In this document: positions 1 through 7,738 of the stretch, in pieces
Layout of the letters: each line of letters begins with the position of its first letter
Numbering within the stretch: the first letter of the stretch is position 1
Source: Elusimicrobiaceae bacterium
Lineage (GTDB): Bacteria; Elusimicrobiota; Elusimicrobia; Elusimicrobiales; Elusimicrobiaceae
Assembly: GCA_017647245.1 (NCBI GenBank)
Contig: JAGCKY010000100.1
Location: 1 to 13,992 of the forward strand
Length of the DNA stretch: 13,992 nucleotides
Direction: 5' to 3'
Program-made: the position numbers and the translations under genes
Notes under the pieces: generated by a model
Told to the model about the DNA's origin: nothing
Database searches by the model: none
What the model saw: the letters and a program-made list of their open reading frames with translations, nothing else

Positions 1-222
1 ATCTATGGGGTTTTCCCCAATGGCCTGCTCAATAACAGAAGCAATTTTGGCCGCATGCGCGCGGCTGGCCAACTCCGGCACTACTCCGTGATATTTTTTA
101 TGCTCCTCTATTTGGGAATAAATCACATTAGACACCAGTTTTTTTCCGCCCACCAACAAAGCGGCGGACGTTTCATCACAGGTGCTTTCAATTCCCAAAA
201 TAGCAAAGTTTTTCTTGAGCAT
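1..222 (-). CDS. tsaD: tRNA t6A synthase catalytic subunit TsaD (N-terminal part, cut by window edge)
   Basis: This is the first 74 codons of TsaD (Kae1/YgjD/Gcp family); the rest lies beyond position 1. TsaD transfers threonylcarbamoyl from threonylcarbamoyl-AMP to A37 of ANN-decoding tRNAs, working with TsaB and TsaE in the cytoplasm. What is visible is the opening of the ASKHA fold, with [13 protein letters not shown] at residues 10-22, and then the family signature [12 protein letters not shown] at residues 45-56. The metal-binding histidines expected further on are outside the window. The ATG at 220-222 follows the protease stop by 3 nt and has no visible Shine-Dalgarno sequence, so translation is probably coupled to the gene before it. 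TsaB and TsaE, its partners, lie at the other end of this same-strand gene run. Identity is very secure despite the truncation. Confidence 0.96.
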   Translation of the reverse strand, partial: MLKKNFAILGIESTCDETSAALLVGGKKLVSNVIYSQIEEHKKYHGVVPELASRAHAAKIASVIEQAIGENPID

Positions 223-225
223 AGT

Positions 226-1593
226 TTATTTTTTAATCGGTGTTTTGGCTTGTTGTTCGGCCCCAGCTTTTTGCTCGGCTACTTCATGGGCGGCCTTTTC
301 TAAATCCGCTTTTTGCGCAATGATTTTATCCGTACCTTCTTTTAAAATTTCTACTGCTTTATCCAAGACCGGGTCTTTTTCGGTAAATTTCGTTTCCGGC
401 ATTTCTTTACCGGGTGTGTAGACTATATTGCTGTATTGCGTAAATACTTTTACTTCTTCTTTCGCGTCAACTTTTACTTCTACATCCGGGAAAATACCGC
501 CTTCATGTTCCTTGTTTTTATCACGATAATTACGGTAAATTAAACGGCCTTTGGGCGTATAATAATAAGCAATCGTCAGTTTCAATCCGGCGCCGCCGCC
601 CAGGGGCATAACCTGTTGCACACTGGCTTTGCCAAAGCTGCGCTGACCGACGATAACCGCGCGGTCATTATCCTGCAACGCGCCCGATACAATTTCACTG
701 GCGCTGGCCGAGCCCTGATTAATGAGCACCACCATCGGAATATCCGGGTAATCCGCTTTTGCGTCCGTCTTATATTCCTGGTAGAACTCCGGCTTGCGGC
801 CTTGGGTATACACAATCATTTGTTCGTTACCCATAAATAATTTGGCAATTTCCACCGCACCCGTCAGTAACCCGCCGGGATTAAAACGCAAATCCAGCAC
901 CAATCCTTTCATGCCTTGTTTGCTTAAAGAGGCGAGGGCTTTTTTCATTTCTTCCGTGCTGTGGCCCGAAAAATCTACCAAGTAAATATAACCGATTTTC
1001 TCCGGCAACATGCGGTAATATACCACTTCCGGCACAATCTTTTGCCGTTTAAATACATATTCCGGCAACTCTTCATATTCGCCTGTTTGTTCGTTTTTGC
1101 GGCTCATAATGATTTTTACCTTACTGCCCACCGGCCCGCGCATGAGCTCCACCGCTTCGTCTAATTCCATAGATGTTACTTCTTTGCCGTCTACTTTAAG
1201 CACACGGTCCTGCGGCATTACGCCGGCCTTAAAAGCAGGCGTACCCGGCATAGGGCTCATCACGGTAATAAAGCCGTCTACCTTGCTTAATCGGATGCCT
1301 AATCCGCCAAAATCTCCGCGGGTATCATTTTTAAGCGTTTTATAATCTTTCGGCTCTAAGTATTGCGAAAAATCGTCCAGTTCGTCTACCACTCCGCGAA
1401 TTGCCCCGGTAATTAACTCATCACTGGTTTTGGGCTCCACATAATTTTCTTTGACATATTCCAACACGTTAACCAGCGTGCGTAATTGTTTAAGCCCGTT
1501 GTCTGCCGCCCCGTAAGCATACGGAAACAAAGTCCCTACAAAAAATAATACCGCCGCCCAAATAGCTAACTTTGTAATTGTATTTTTTTGCAT
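226..1593 (-). CDS. S41 family C-terminal processing peptidase (CtpA/CtpB/Prc type)
   Basis: This is a 455-residue serine protease of the carboxy-terminal processing family, which trims or degrades periplasmic and envelope proteins and often controls cell-wall hydrolases. A basic N-terminus and a hydrophobic segment at about 8-28 look like a signal peptide or anchor. A PDZ domain spans about 95-180 with a GGLGI carboxylate-binding loop at 96-100. The S41 core follows at about 190-375. By alignment to known CtpB and Prc motifs the catalytic residues are Ser297 (in GSASASE), Lys322 (in SFGKASVQQ) and Gln326, all present. The tail after about 400 is hydrophilic, rich in Lys, Glu and Ala. The start is taken at 1593 because GGAGG sits just before it; an in-frame ATG at 1635 would add 14 residues and overlap envC. 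It is the gene after envC, an arrangement seen in many bacteria and suggesting a role in septal wall remodelling. Confidence 0.94.
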   Translation of the reverse strand: MQKNTITKLAIWAAVLFFVGTLFPYAYGAADNGLKQLRTLVNVLEYVKENYVEPKTSDELITGAIRGVVDELDDFSQYLEPKDYKTLKNDTRGDFGGLGIRLSKVDGFITVMSPMPGTPAFKAGVMPQDRVLKVDGKEVTSMELDEAVELMRGPVGSKVKIIMSRKNEQTGEYEELPEYVFKRQKIVPEVVYYRMLPEKIGYIYLVDFSGHSTEEMKKALASLSKQGMKGLVLDLRFNPGGLLTGAVEIAKLFMGNEQMIVYTQGRKPEFYQEYKTDAKADYPDIPMVVLINQGSASASEIVSGALQDNDRAVIVGQRSFGKASVQQVMPLGGGAGLKLTIAYYYTPKGRLIYRNYRDKNKEHEGGIFPDVEVKVDAKEEVKVFTQYSNIVYTPGKEMPETKFTEKDPVLDKAVEILKEGTDKIIAQKADLEKAAHEVAEQKAGAEQQAKTPIKK

Positions 1594-1597
1594 AATT

Positions 1598-1602
1598 CCT
1601 CC
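1598..1602 (-). promoter_or_regulatory. Ribosome binding site of the S41 protease
   Basis: GGAGG lies 4 nt before the ATG at 1593. It places the true start there and not at the upstream in-frame ATG at 1635, which lies inside the envC coding region and would put a basic stretch before the signal segment. Confidence 0.8.
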
Positions 1603-1619
1603 GCGCTTTACGCGCAAAA

Positions 1620-2792
1620 TCAGTCTTCCAGCCAATCCAACGGATCCACCGCCGTGGTGCCTTGGCGTGTTTCAAAATAGACGGCATAACGGCCCGTACC
1701 CGAACTTTGTTGTGTATCCACTCCTGCCGCACCTAATACGCCGCCGGTGGTCAGTTTATCACCTACGGCTACGTTTATTTTGCTTAAGAATCCGTAAATA
1801 CTAAAAAATCCTTTCCCGTGCTCTACAATGACCACATTCCCGTAAGAGCGGAACGGCCCCGCATAAATAACTTCTCCCGCGGCCACACATTTAACGGCCT
1901 CACCGTTACGTGCGGCAATTTTAATTCCGTCGCGGAAAATATATGTATTTAAATCTTTACGATATTCTTTACCGAATTTGCTGATGACTTGTCCTTTTAC
2001 CGGCCACGGCAATGAATGTCTGGGCACATCAATTTTGGCAATAGAAGTAGGCCCGGTTTGTGCGACGTTGCCCTGCGCTTTTTTGTCGGCGGCGGCTTTG
2101 CGCTGTTTCTCAAAACGCGCCAACAAATCATCTAAAGCCCGCGCGGATTTATTGAGCTCATCTAACTCTTTGCGAATGACTTGGGTCTTTTGTTTGGCAA
2201 GCGTCAAATCCTGTTGCTTGGCTAAAAAATCTTTGGTAATGCTTTTCTGCTTTTGTTGGATTTGCGAGCTTTGCGCCATTAATTGTTGGTTACGTTTTTC
2301 AAAGTCGGAAAGTTTCTGTGTAGCCGCTTCCGTTTCTTCATGCAACGCAAGCACAAAAGCGGCTTTGTGCATTAACGCACGGTCCAAAAACAATTCTTCT
2401 TCCAAACTGACGTCCCCCGGGCATACCGCACAAGACGGGGTAAGATAAAAGGATTGCAATTCTTCTTCCAACACCGCCTCCCACATAGGAGCACTGCGCT
2501 GCAAAGCGGCGCGTTTTTCTTCGGTAGTTAAAATGTTTTGCTCCACTTGGCTAATGTCCGATTCCAATTTGTTTTTTTGGCGGATCGCTTCGGCCTTGCG
2601 GCTTTCTAAAGCGGAAATTTCTTTAGAGAGAGCTTTTTCTTGTTCGCGGTATTTTTTGAGTTCTTCTTGTTTTTGTGCGGCTTCTTTTTTCAATCGTTCC
2701 AGCTCTTGTTTATGCGCAGCTTCCCCGTCTGCCGCCAATGCCGCAGACGCACACACGCATATTGCCAAAAAGCTGATTAAAACTTTTTCCAT
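1620..2792 (-). CDS. envC: Murein hydrolase activator EnvC (degenerate LytM/M23 domain)
   Basis: This is a 390-residue exported protein expected to link FtsEX to activation of septal N-acetylmuramyl-L-alanine amidases. Residues 1-20 form a signal peptide ending ALA-AD. Residues about 25-100 and 150-240 are long charged helices of coiled-coil type, as in EnvC. The C-terminal M23/LytM domain runs from about 258 to 390. It keeps the fold motifs (YGNVVIVEHGKG at 317-328, YFETRQG at 372-378, DPLDWL at 383-388) but lacks the zinc ligands. The usual H-x-G-I-D is R-D-G-I-K at 287-291, and the second H of H-x-H is replaced in SIYGFLS (331-337). This loss of catalysis is the hallmark of EnvC-type activators. 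The start at 2792 overlaps the end of ftsX by 16 nt. An in-frame ATG at 2852 is rejected because it would hide the signal peptide. A CxxC pair at 121-124 is unusual. Confidence 0.92.
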   Translation of the reverse strand: MEKVLISFLAICVCASAALAADGEAAHKQELERLKKEAAQKQEELKKYREQEKALSKEISALESRKAEAIRQKNKLESDISQVEQNILTTEEKRAALQRSAPMWEAVLEEELQSFYLTPSCAVCPGDVSLEEELFLDRALMHKAAFVLALHEETEAATQKLSDFEKRNQQLMAQSSQIQQKQKSITKDFLAKQQDLTLAKQKTQVIRKELDELNKSARALDDLLARFEKQRKAAADKKAQGNVAQTGPTSIAKIDVPRHSLPWPVKGQVISKFGKEYRKDLNTYIFRDGIKIAARNGEAVKCVAAGEVIYAGPFRSYGNVVIVEHGKGFFSIYGFLSKINVAVGDKLTTGGVLGAAGVDTQQSSGTGRYAVYFETRQGTTAVDPLDWLED

Positions 2793-3559
2793 TTTCCCAA
2801 TGTCCAACCCAACAGTCCGCAAAAGACCAGTAAACAGATTTGTCTTTCCCACGTAGTAAAATGCTGCAAACTAACCGCCAAAAGTCCCGTCGGATATACC
2901 AGCAACACCACTAATCCGCACGCGACGAGACCCGCCAATAATCCGGCGAACATATTTCCGGCATTGTATTTTTTTTCTTGAGTCGGATATGCTTCCACCA
3001 TAAACATAAAAATCAAAAACAATACCAGTATCAGGGCCGCCGCGATATTTAAGGTACGAAGGCACAACCCGCTATGCAGCACCATATCCGCTTGTTGCTG
3101 AGAGTATTTAACAGACAGTTGCGGATATTGCGTGACTAATTGTTGCGTAAAAGCTTCAATAGCGCTAATGGCTCCGTTTGTGAGCCGCAATTCAAAATAG
3201 GTGGGTACCGGCTCACGCCCTAACACTACCAAAGCTTCGGCTAATTGTGGATTTTTGGCTTGCAATACTTTTAGTCCGTCTTGCGGCGAGAATAATTTTA
3301 CGCTACGCACCTGCGGCAAACTACTGATTGCCGCCCCCATGGCATTAAGGGCATCGTTTTCCAACGGCTCTGTAACGGGCAGAAGCACCTTAAAATCTTT
3401 CGCCAACGAATGGTGATACATGCTAATTTGCAATTGCACAAAGCTCACCACTTGCCACAAGAGTGCAATAGCCAAAACAAAAAAGAACACCCGCCGATAT
3501 CCGCGCCCGGACGGAGTTTTTTTCGGACCGTCAAAATTTTCTTCTAAAAAATTTTCCAT
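2777..3559 (-). CDS. ftsX: Cell division protein FtsX (ABC-like permease subunit)
   Basis: This 260-residue membrane protein has the FtsX layout: a cytoplasmic N-terminus, TM1 at about 23-43, a large extracytoplasmic loop at about 45-165, then TM2 at about 168-190, TM3 at about 203-230 and TM4 at about 240-256. The loop carries the family signature REPVPTYFEL (115-124), equivalent to the NPLP-type motif, and a preceding segment (SSLPQVRSVKLFSPQDGL, 79-96) typical of the X-lobe region. With FtsE it forms a septal complex that does not carry a substrate but passes ATP-driven movement to EnvC. EnvC is the next gene and overlaps this one by 16 nt, which supports the pairing. FtsE is not next to it: the preceding gene is glgA, 20 nt away. 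The start at 3559 is chosen over the ATG at 3565 because the AGGGA site is then 6 nt away. Confidence 0.9.
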   Translation of the reverse strand: MENFLEENFDGPKKTPSGRGYRRVFFFVLAIALLWQVVSFVQLQISMYHHSLAKDFKVLLPVTEPLENDALNAMGAAISSLPQVRSVKLFSPQDGLKVLQAKNPQLAEALVVLGREPVPTYFELRLTNGAISAIEAFTQQLVTQYPQLSVKYSQQQADMVLHSGLCLRTLNIAAALILVLFLIFMFMVEAYPTQEKKYNAGNMFAGLLAGLVACGLVVLLVYPTGLLAVSLQHFTTWERQICLLVFCGLLGWTLGKWKKF

Positions 3560-3565
3560 ACGCAT

Positions 3566-3570
3566 TCCCT
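3566..3570 (-). promoter_or_regulatory. Ribosome binding site deciding the ftsX start
   Basis: AGGGA directly abuts the ATG at 3565 but is 6 nt from the ATG at 3559. Only the second distance is normal for ribosome binding, so the protein should start MENFLEEN and not MRMENFLEEN. Confidence 0.7.
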
Positions 3571-3579
3571 GTTTTGAAA

Positions 3580-5031
3580 TTAAGCTACTGTTTTGGTGTA
3601 TAGCTCAAAATAATCTTGAGCCGATTTATCCCACGAATTATCCTTGAGCATGGCATTTTTAACTAATTTATTCCATACTTTTTTGTTGGGATATAAACTC
3701 AAGGCCGTTTCCAACGCAGCTGTAATACCTGCCGTGCTGAATTTATCAATGAAAAACCCGGTAGCCGCGGCATTATCCGAACCGGCTTTATACCCAATCA
3801 CCGTATCTAACAGACCGCCTACTTTGCTCACCACCGGTAACGTACCGTATTTCATGGAAATCATTTGCGACAGTCCGCACGGCTCATAACGTGACGGCAT
3901 CAAAAACAAATCCGCACCGGCGTAAATTTGATGTGCCAAGTCTTCGTCCAGTTTGCTCACATACGCTACATTTTGTGGATATTTTTTAGCCAGCGTACGG
4001 TATTGTTTTTCAAGGGACGGGTCTCCGCAACCCAAGACCACAAACTGCACTTTGTTATGTAATTTTTCTATCACGCCCAATGCCAAATCCAAACCCTTTT
4101 GATACTCCAAGCGTGACACAATGCCCACTAGCGGCTTATCGGTATTTTCTTCCAAATCTACTTCGCGTTGCAATTGCTGTTTAGCAATCGGTTTGTTTTT
4201 GGAAAAAGTTGCCGCATCGTACCCCATAGGTAATAGGGGATCCATTTCCGGATCCCACACTTCCGTATCAATACCGTTGACAATGCCATAAAAATTTTTG
4301 CGGCGGTATTTGAGCAAACCCTCTAATCCAAAACCTAACGCCGGGTCACTCTGTACTTCTTTGGCATAGGTAGGGCTAACCGTGTTGACATTATCGGCAA
4401 ACACAATGCCGCTTTTTAGAAAGCTAATGCCACCGTAATATTCAAATTTATTGGGTACGAAATCTACCGGGTGAAATCCTGCTTTTTCAAAGCTGTCGTA
4501 ACTGTAATGACCTTGATAAGCGATATTGTGTATCGTCAGTAAACTGCGGGTCCGCGTGAAAAAAGCGTCTAATTTGTATACGGTTTTTAGGTAGGCAGGG
4601 ATCAGCCCCGTTTGCCAATCGTGACAATGAATAATGTCCGGGCGGAAACCTACAAATTTACACCCTTCCAGCACGGCACGGCTAAACAAAATAAAGCGCT
4701 CATCGTTATCCACATATTCGCCGGATTTGGTGCGGTACAACTCGGGGCGGTCAAAGTATTTGCGGTTGCCAACAAAAAACACAAGCACCTTTCCCCAATT
4801 TATGTACGACAAAGTGACTTGTTCAATTTTTCCGCCCACCGGGATATAATACACGCCCGGCACCACTTTAAGCGAAGATACCCGCCGCACATTTCGGTAA
4901 TGCGGTAAAAAGAGTAGTACCGTATTACTTTTTCGCCCGGCAAGTTGCTGACTGAGGGCTCCCACCACATCGGCCAGTCCGCCGGTCTTGCAAAATGGGA
5001 AGGCCTCACTGGCCGCCATCACAATGTTCAT
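3580..5031 (-). CDS. glgA: Glycogen synthase (ADP-glucose type, GT5)
   Basis: This 483-residue enzyme extends alpha-1,4-glucan chains from an NDP-glucose donor, normally ADP-glucose in bacteria, for glycogen storage in the cytoplasm. It is full length for the family (E. coli GlgA has 477). The GT5 domain opens with SEAFPFCKTGGLADVVG at 8-24, where Lys15 is the donor-binding lysine. HDWQTG at 137-142 and the VNTVSPTYAKEV stretch at 215-226 follow. In the C-terminal GT-B half, SRLEYQKGLD (306-315) supplies Arg307 and Lys312, and YEPCGLSQM (382-390) supplies the catalytic-site Glu383. GGLLDTV at 405-411 is the glycine loop. It begins 2 nt after scpB. No other glycogen gene is in the window, so its placement between condensin and division genes looks like simple packing into the operon and not a glycogen cluster. 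Confidence 0.96.
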   Translation of the reverse strand: MNIVMAASEAFPFCKTGGLADVVGALSQQLAGRKSNTVLLFLPHYRNVRRVSSLKVVPGVYYIPVGGKIEQVTLSYINWGKVLVFFVGNRKYFDRPELYRTKSGEYVDNDERFILFSRAVLEGCKFVGFRPDIIHCHDWQTGLIPAYLKTVYKLDAFFTRTRSLLTIHNIAYQGHYSYDSFEKAGFHPVDFVPNKFEYYGGISFLKSGIVFADNVNTVSPTYAKEVQSDPALGFGLEGLLKYRRKNFYGIVNGIDTEVWDPEMDPLLPMGYDAATFSKNKPIAKQQLQREVDLEENTDKPLVGIVSRLEYQKGLDLALGVIEKLHNKVQFVVLGCGDPSLEKQYRTLAKKYPQNVAYVSKLDEDLAHQIYAGADLFLMPSRYEPCGLSQMISMKYGTLPVVSKVGGLLDTVIGYKAGSDNAAATGFFIDKFSTAGITAALETALSLYPNKKVWNKLVKNAMLKDNSWDKSAQDYFELYTKTVA

Positions 5032-5033
5032 AA

Positions 5034-5897
5034 TTATTTATCCTCCTCAGATGCCTGCGGCGGGGTGGTATCCCCTTCTGCCAACGGTTCTGATTGCTCT
5101 GCTGTTTTTTCCGTCAAACCCTCAACAGAAGCTTGCTCTGTTTCAAACATATTTTTAGGACGTTTAAAAAACGCATCGGCCGCATCTTGGGTTTCTTCTT
5201 CCAACGCCAAAATAGCCGGTTCCCCAATAGGCGGCAATTTTTCATCAAACGGCAAATCTTCTTGTTTTTCTTGCAATTGTTTCGCGGCGAAAATTTGCAG
5301 GTCCGGCAGTTCGGAAATTTTATTTAAACCGAACAAACGCAAAAATTCATCGGTAGTGCCGTATACCATCGGGTGGCCGATAGTATCACGCTTACCCATC
5401 ACCCGCACGAGCCCGCGCTCTAATAATTTTTCCAACGGTGCGGCCACATCTACCCCGCGGATCACTTCCATTTCCGCACGTGTAACCGGTTGTTTGTAGG
5501 CGATAATGGCTAAAGTTTCCAGCGCCGCATTAGACAAGCGCGTGGTCATTTTTTCGTTATACAGACGGCGCACCCAGCGACCATATTCCGGTTTAGTCAC
5601 CATTTGAAATCCGCCGCCGATTTCCAAAATACGAATCGCGCGGCCCGTTTGTTCATACTCATTGGCGAGCTCTTGGATAAGCGCGAGCGCTTGTTTGGCA
5701 TTGACCGCTTCTACCACTTCGGCAATGCGGCTGGGTTTTAAGGGGCGGTCCGTAATAAAAAGCAAATTTTCAATAATGCGTTTGGCCTCGTCGGTTTGCA
5801 AAAGCTCCGGCGCGGCTTGTTCGGTCTGCGCATCTGTTTGCGGCGCATTTTGTTCTGTAAGTTCCACTGTATTTTCAGGGGTCAAATTTTCTTCCAT
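5034..5897 (-). CDS. scpB: Segregation and condensation protein B (ScpB), extended
   Basis: ScpB is a dimeric double winged-helix protein that binds ScpA and, with SMC, forms the bacterial condensin that compacts and separates chromosomes. The conserved core runs from about residue 35 (EAKRIIENLLFITDRPLKP) to about 195. It includes the family signature ALETLAIIAYKQPVTRAE at 125-142, IRGVD at 146-150 and the GHPMVYGTTDEFLRLFGL stretch at 174-191. The protein has 287 residues, longer than the usual 180-200. The extra length is an acidic, Gln/Thr-rich N-terminal leader of about 33 residues and an acidic C-terminal tail of about 90 residues rich in Glu, Asp, Pro and Ala, probably disordered. It starts 10 nt after scpA with a good ribosome binding site that overlaps the scpA stop. 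Confidence 0.95.
   Translation of the reverse strand: MEENLTPENTVELTEQNAPQTDAQTEQAAPELLQTDEAKRIIENLLFITDRPLKPSRIAEVVEAVNAKQALALIQELANEYEQTGRAIRILEIGGGFQMVTKPEYGRWVRRLYNEKMTTRLSNAALETLAIIAYKQPVTRAEMEVIRGVDVAAPLEKLLERGLVRVMGKRDTIGHPMVYGTTDEFLRLFGLNKISELPDLQIFAAKQLQEKQEDLPFDEKLPPIGEPAILALEEETQDAADAFFKRPKNMFETEQASVEGLTEKTAEQSEPLAEGDTTPPQASEEDK
5041..5048 (-). promoter_or_regulatory. Ribosome binding site of glgA
   Basis: GAGGAGGA lies within the last codons of scpB, 9 nt before the glgA ATG. It is one of the strongest Shine-Dalgarno sites in the window and suggests strong independent initiation for glgA. Confidence 0.75.
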
Positions 5898-5902
5898 ACC
5901 TA

Positions 5903-5907
5903 CTCCT
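5903..5907 (-). promoter_or_regulatory. Ribosome binding site of scpB overlapping scpA stop region
   Basis: AGGAG lies 5 nt before the scpB ATG and directly after the scpA TAA stop (read as TAAAGGAG). Termination on scpA and initiation on scpB therefore happen in the same place, as expected for partner subunits. Confidence 0.75.
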
Positions 5908-6669
5908 TTAGGCCGCGTCTCCGTGCATGAGTTCGCGGAAATCTGTATCTTTGTTATCGGGGTTTAAATAAATGCGGATTTGTCCGTCTTGCTCGTCCTG
6001 GCGGGCGAGTAATTTTTTAATTTTCATTAGTTCCAGCACCGCCATAAAACACGTAATAATACCGCGCTTTTTAGTCTCCCCTACAAAGATATCATCTAGT
6101 AAAATCCAGGGGTGGGTTTTAAGCATACCCACCACTTTTTCCATTTTGTTTTCAATCGGAAATTCTTCAATTTTCAGTAGCTCAATGCGTTTGCGCTCGT
6201 CCAAACGGTCAAAGGCGCGCTTGACGGCAGAAAGCAAATCAAACAGCTGTATATTAAGTACCTTTTCGCCATTGTCAAAAATGGGTGCGGACTTATAAAA
6301 ATTATCTTTATTTTCTTCTAATTTTTCTTCTAAAAATTTGCCCGCCTCTTTGTATTTCTGGTACTCCATTAACTTGGCAATTAATTCTTTAGCCGGGTCG
6401 GGTCCTTCGTTACTGTCGGTGGGTACTTGCGACGGCAATAAGCTTTTGGCTTTAATTTGCATCAGCGTACTGGCCATGACCAAAAAGTCGCCTGCAATTT
6501 CCAAGTTCAGCTCTTTCATTACATTGAGGTAATCCAAATACTGCTTGGTAATTTCCGACACGTTAATATCCGCCACATCTAAATTGTCTTTTTTGATGAG
6601 GTGCAAGAGAAGGTCCATCGGGCCTTCAAACACATTGATATGAACGTTAATCGGTTTTTGATTAATCAT
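5908..6669 (-). CDS. scpA: Segregation and condensation protein A (ScpA kleisin)
   Basis: ScpA is the kleisin that bridges the two SMC heads and recruits ScpB in the bacterial condensin complex. At 253 residues it is the normal family length. The N-terminal SMC-neck-binding helices carry the signature FEGPMDLLLHLIKKDNLDV (14-32) and the MASTLMQIKAKSLLP segment (65-79). A charged linker follows. The C-terminal winged helix (about 180-240) contains FMAVLELMKIKKLL and then an IRIYLN strand, typical of kleisin contact with the SMC cap. The ATG follows the trpS stop by one base, with only a weak purine-rich stretch upstream, so translation is probably coupled to trpS. The gene order M50 protease, trpS, scpA, scpB is one I recognise from several phyla. 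Confidence 0.95.
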   Translation of the reverse strand: MINQKPINVHINVFEGPMDLLLHLIKKDNLDVADINVSEITKQYLDYLNVMKELNLEIAGDFLVMASTLMQIKAKSLLPSQVPTDSNEGPDPAKELIAKLMEYQKYKEAGKFLEEKLEENKDNFYKSAPIFDNGEKVLNIQLFDLLSAVKRAFDRLDERKRIELLKIEEFPIENKMEKVVGMLKTHPWILLDDIFVGETKKRGIITCFMAVLELMKIKKLLARQDEQDGQIRIYLNPDNKDTDFRELMHGDAA

Positions 6670-6670
6670 A

Positions 6671-7729
6671 TTATTTTGTAATCTTCATCGCGCGTTTGAC
6701 TTGTGCCAGCGTAACCGCAGCCGACTCACGCGCGGCCTTTGCCCCTTCTTTGATGATTTGCTGGATTTGCGCTTTGTCGCTTTCAAACACTTTGCGACGG
6801 TCGGCAAATGCTTTGAGTTGCGGCTCCATGAGCTCAAACAACTGCTTTTTGCACGCCACGCACCCGAGCGCACCCGCTTTACACTCTGCGCAACGCGTTT
6901 TGTAATCCGGGTTATAAATTTTGTGGAAAGCATACACCGTACAACCGTCGGGATTGCCGGGGTCATTGGCGCGCTTTTTGTTCGGGTCGGTAAACATGGT
7001 CATTACTTTCTTGCGCACACTTTCCAAATCTTCGCCCAAATCAATCGTATTACCGTACGATTTAGACATTTTGTGGCCGTCTAAACCCGGCATGACGGCA
7101 ATTTCGGTATAGAGCGGTTTGGGCTCTACAAACACATTGTCTACGCCGTAAATTTCATTAAAGCGCCGCACCAAGTCGCGCGCGATTTCTATATGTGCGG
7201 TCTGGTCTTTGCCGACGGGTACAAACGCGGCTTTGTGAATCAAAATATCCACCGCCATCAGCACCGGATAGCCCAAAAATCCATATACGGAAATATCTTC
7301 ATCAGCTAGGCCTTTCACACGTTCGGCAAGCGGGGTGTTTTCGTCACCTTTGAGTTGCCCCGCGTATTTACGCGCGAGTAATTCATTGAGCTGGTCTTTG
7401 TAAATCGGGTTACGCAGCAGCCAACCCAGCGGCGTAATCATACCCAAAAGGGTATTGAGCTCGCTCACTTCCGGCACGTCGGACTGAATAAAAAGATGCG
7501 CCTTCTTCGGGTCCACCCCGGCAGACAACCAATCAATGAGCATTTGCTCGCTGTTGGCGGCTAAATCTTCCGTGTGTTTATAGGCGGTAGTCAGCGCGTG
7601 CAAGTCCGCCACAAAAAAGAAGCATTTGTATTTATCTTGCAGGGCCACAAAGTTTTTTAAAGCGCCGTGGAAATTGCCCAAATGCAATTTGCCGGTCGGA
7701 CGCATACCCGAAACAATAATTTCGCTCAT
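6671..7729 (-). CDS. trpS: Tryptophanyl-tRNA synthetase
   Basis: This 352-residue class I synthetase charges tRNA-Trp in the cytoplasm. The HIGH-equivalent motif is HLGNFHG at 16-22 (after SGMRPTGKL), and the KMSKS loop is GHKMSKSYGN at 218-227. The Rossmann core also shows FFFVADLHALT (37-47) and PVGKDQTAHIE (171-181), as expected for TrpRS. Near the C-terminus are five cysteines, C263, C280, C283, C290 and C293. Four of them are spaced C-x19-C-x6-C-x2-C. This resembles the iron-sulfur cluster motif described for Thermotoga maritima TrpRS (C-x22-C-x6-C-x2-C, from memory). A metal or Fe-S site near the anticodon-binding region is therefore likely but unproven. It begins 7 nt after the M50 protease gene. 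Confidence 0.97.
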   Translation of the reverse strand: MSEIIVSGMRPTGKLHLGNFHGALKNFVALQDKYKCFFFVADLHALTTAYKHTEDLAANSEQMLIDWLSAGVDPKKAHLFIQSDVPEVSELNTLLGMITPLGWLLRNPIYKDQLNELLARKYAGQLKGDENTPLAERVKGLADEDISVYGFLGYPVLMAVDILIHKAAFVPVGKDQTAHIEIARDLVRRFNEIYGVDNVFVEPKPLYTEIAVMPGLDGHKMSKSYGNTIDLGEDLESVRKKVMTMFTDPNKKRANDPGNPDGCTVYAFHKIYNPDYKTRCAECKAGALGCVACKKQLFELMEPQLKAFADRRKVFESDKAQIQQIIKEGAKAARESAAVTLAQVKRAMKITK

Positions 7730-7734
7730 ACAAT

Positions 7735-7738
7735 CCTC
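7735..7738 (-). promoter_or_regulatory. Ribosome binding site of trpS
   Basis: GAGG lies 5 nt before the trpS ATG and overlaps the TGA stop of the upstream protease gene (read as TGAGGATTGTATG), so the two genes are likely translated in tandem. Confidence 0.65.

Noticed and set aside
1978..2448. Plus-strand open frame of 156 codons
   Set aside because: It runs antisense to envC and has no recognisable domain; its Cys- and Ser-rich product is typical of an antisense shadow.
4945..5499. Plus-strand open frame of 184 codons
   Set aside because: It is antisense to glgA and scpB and has a low-complexity Ser/Asn-rich translation without known motifs.
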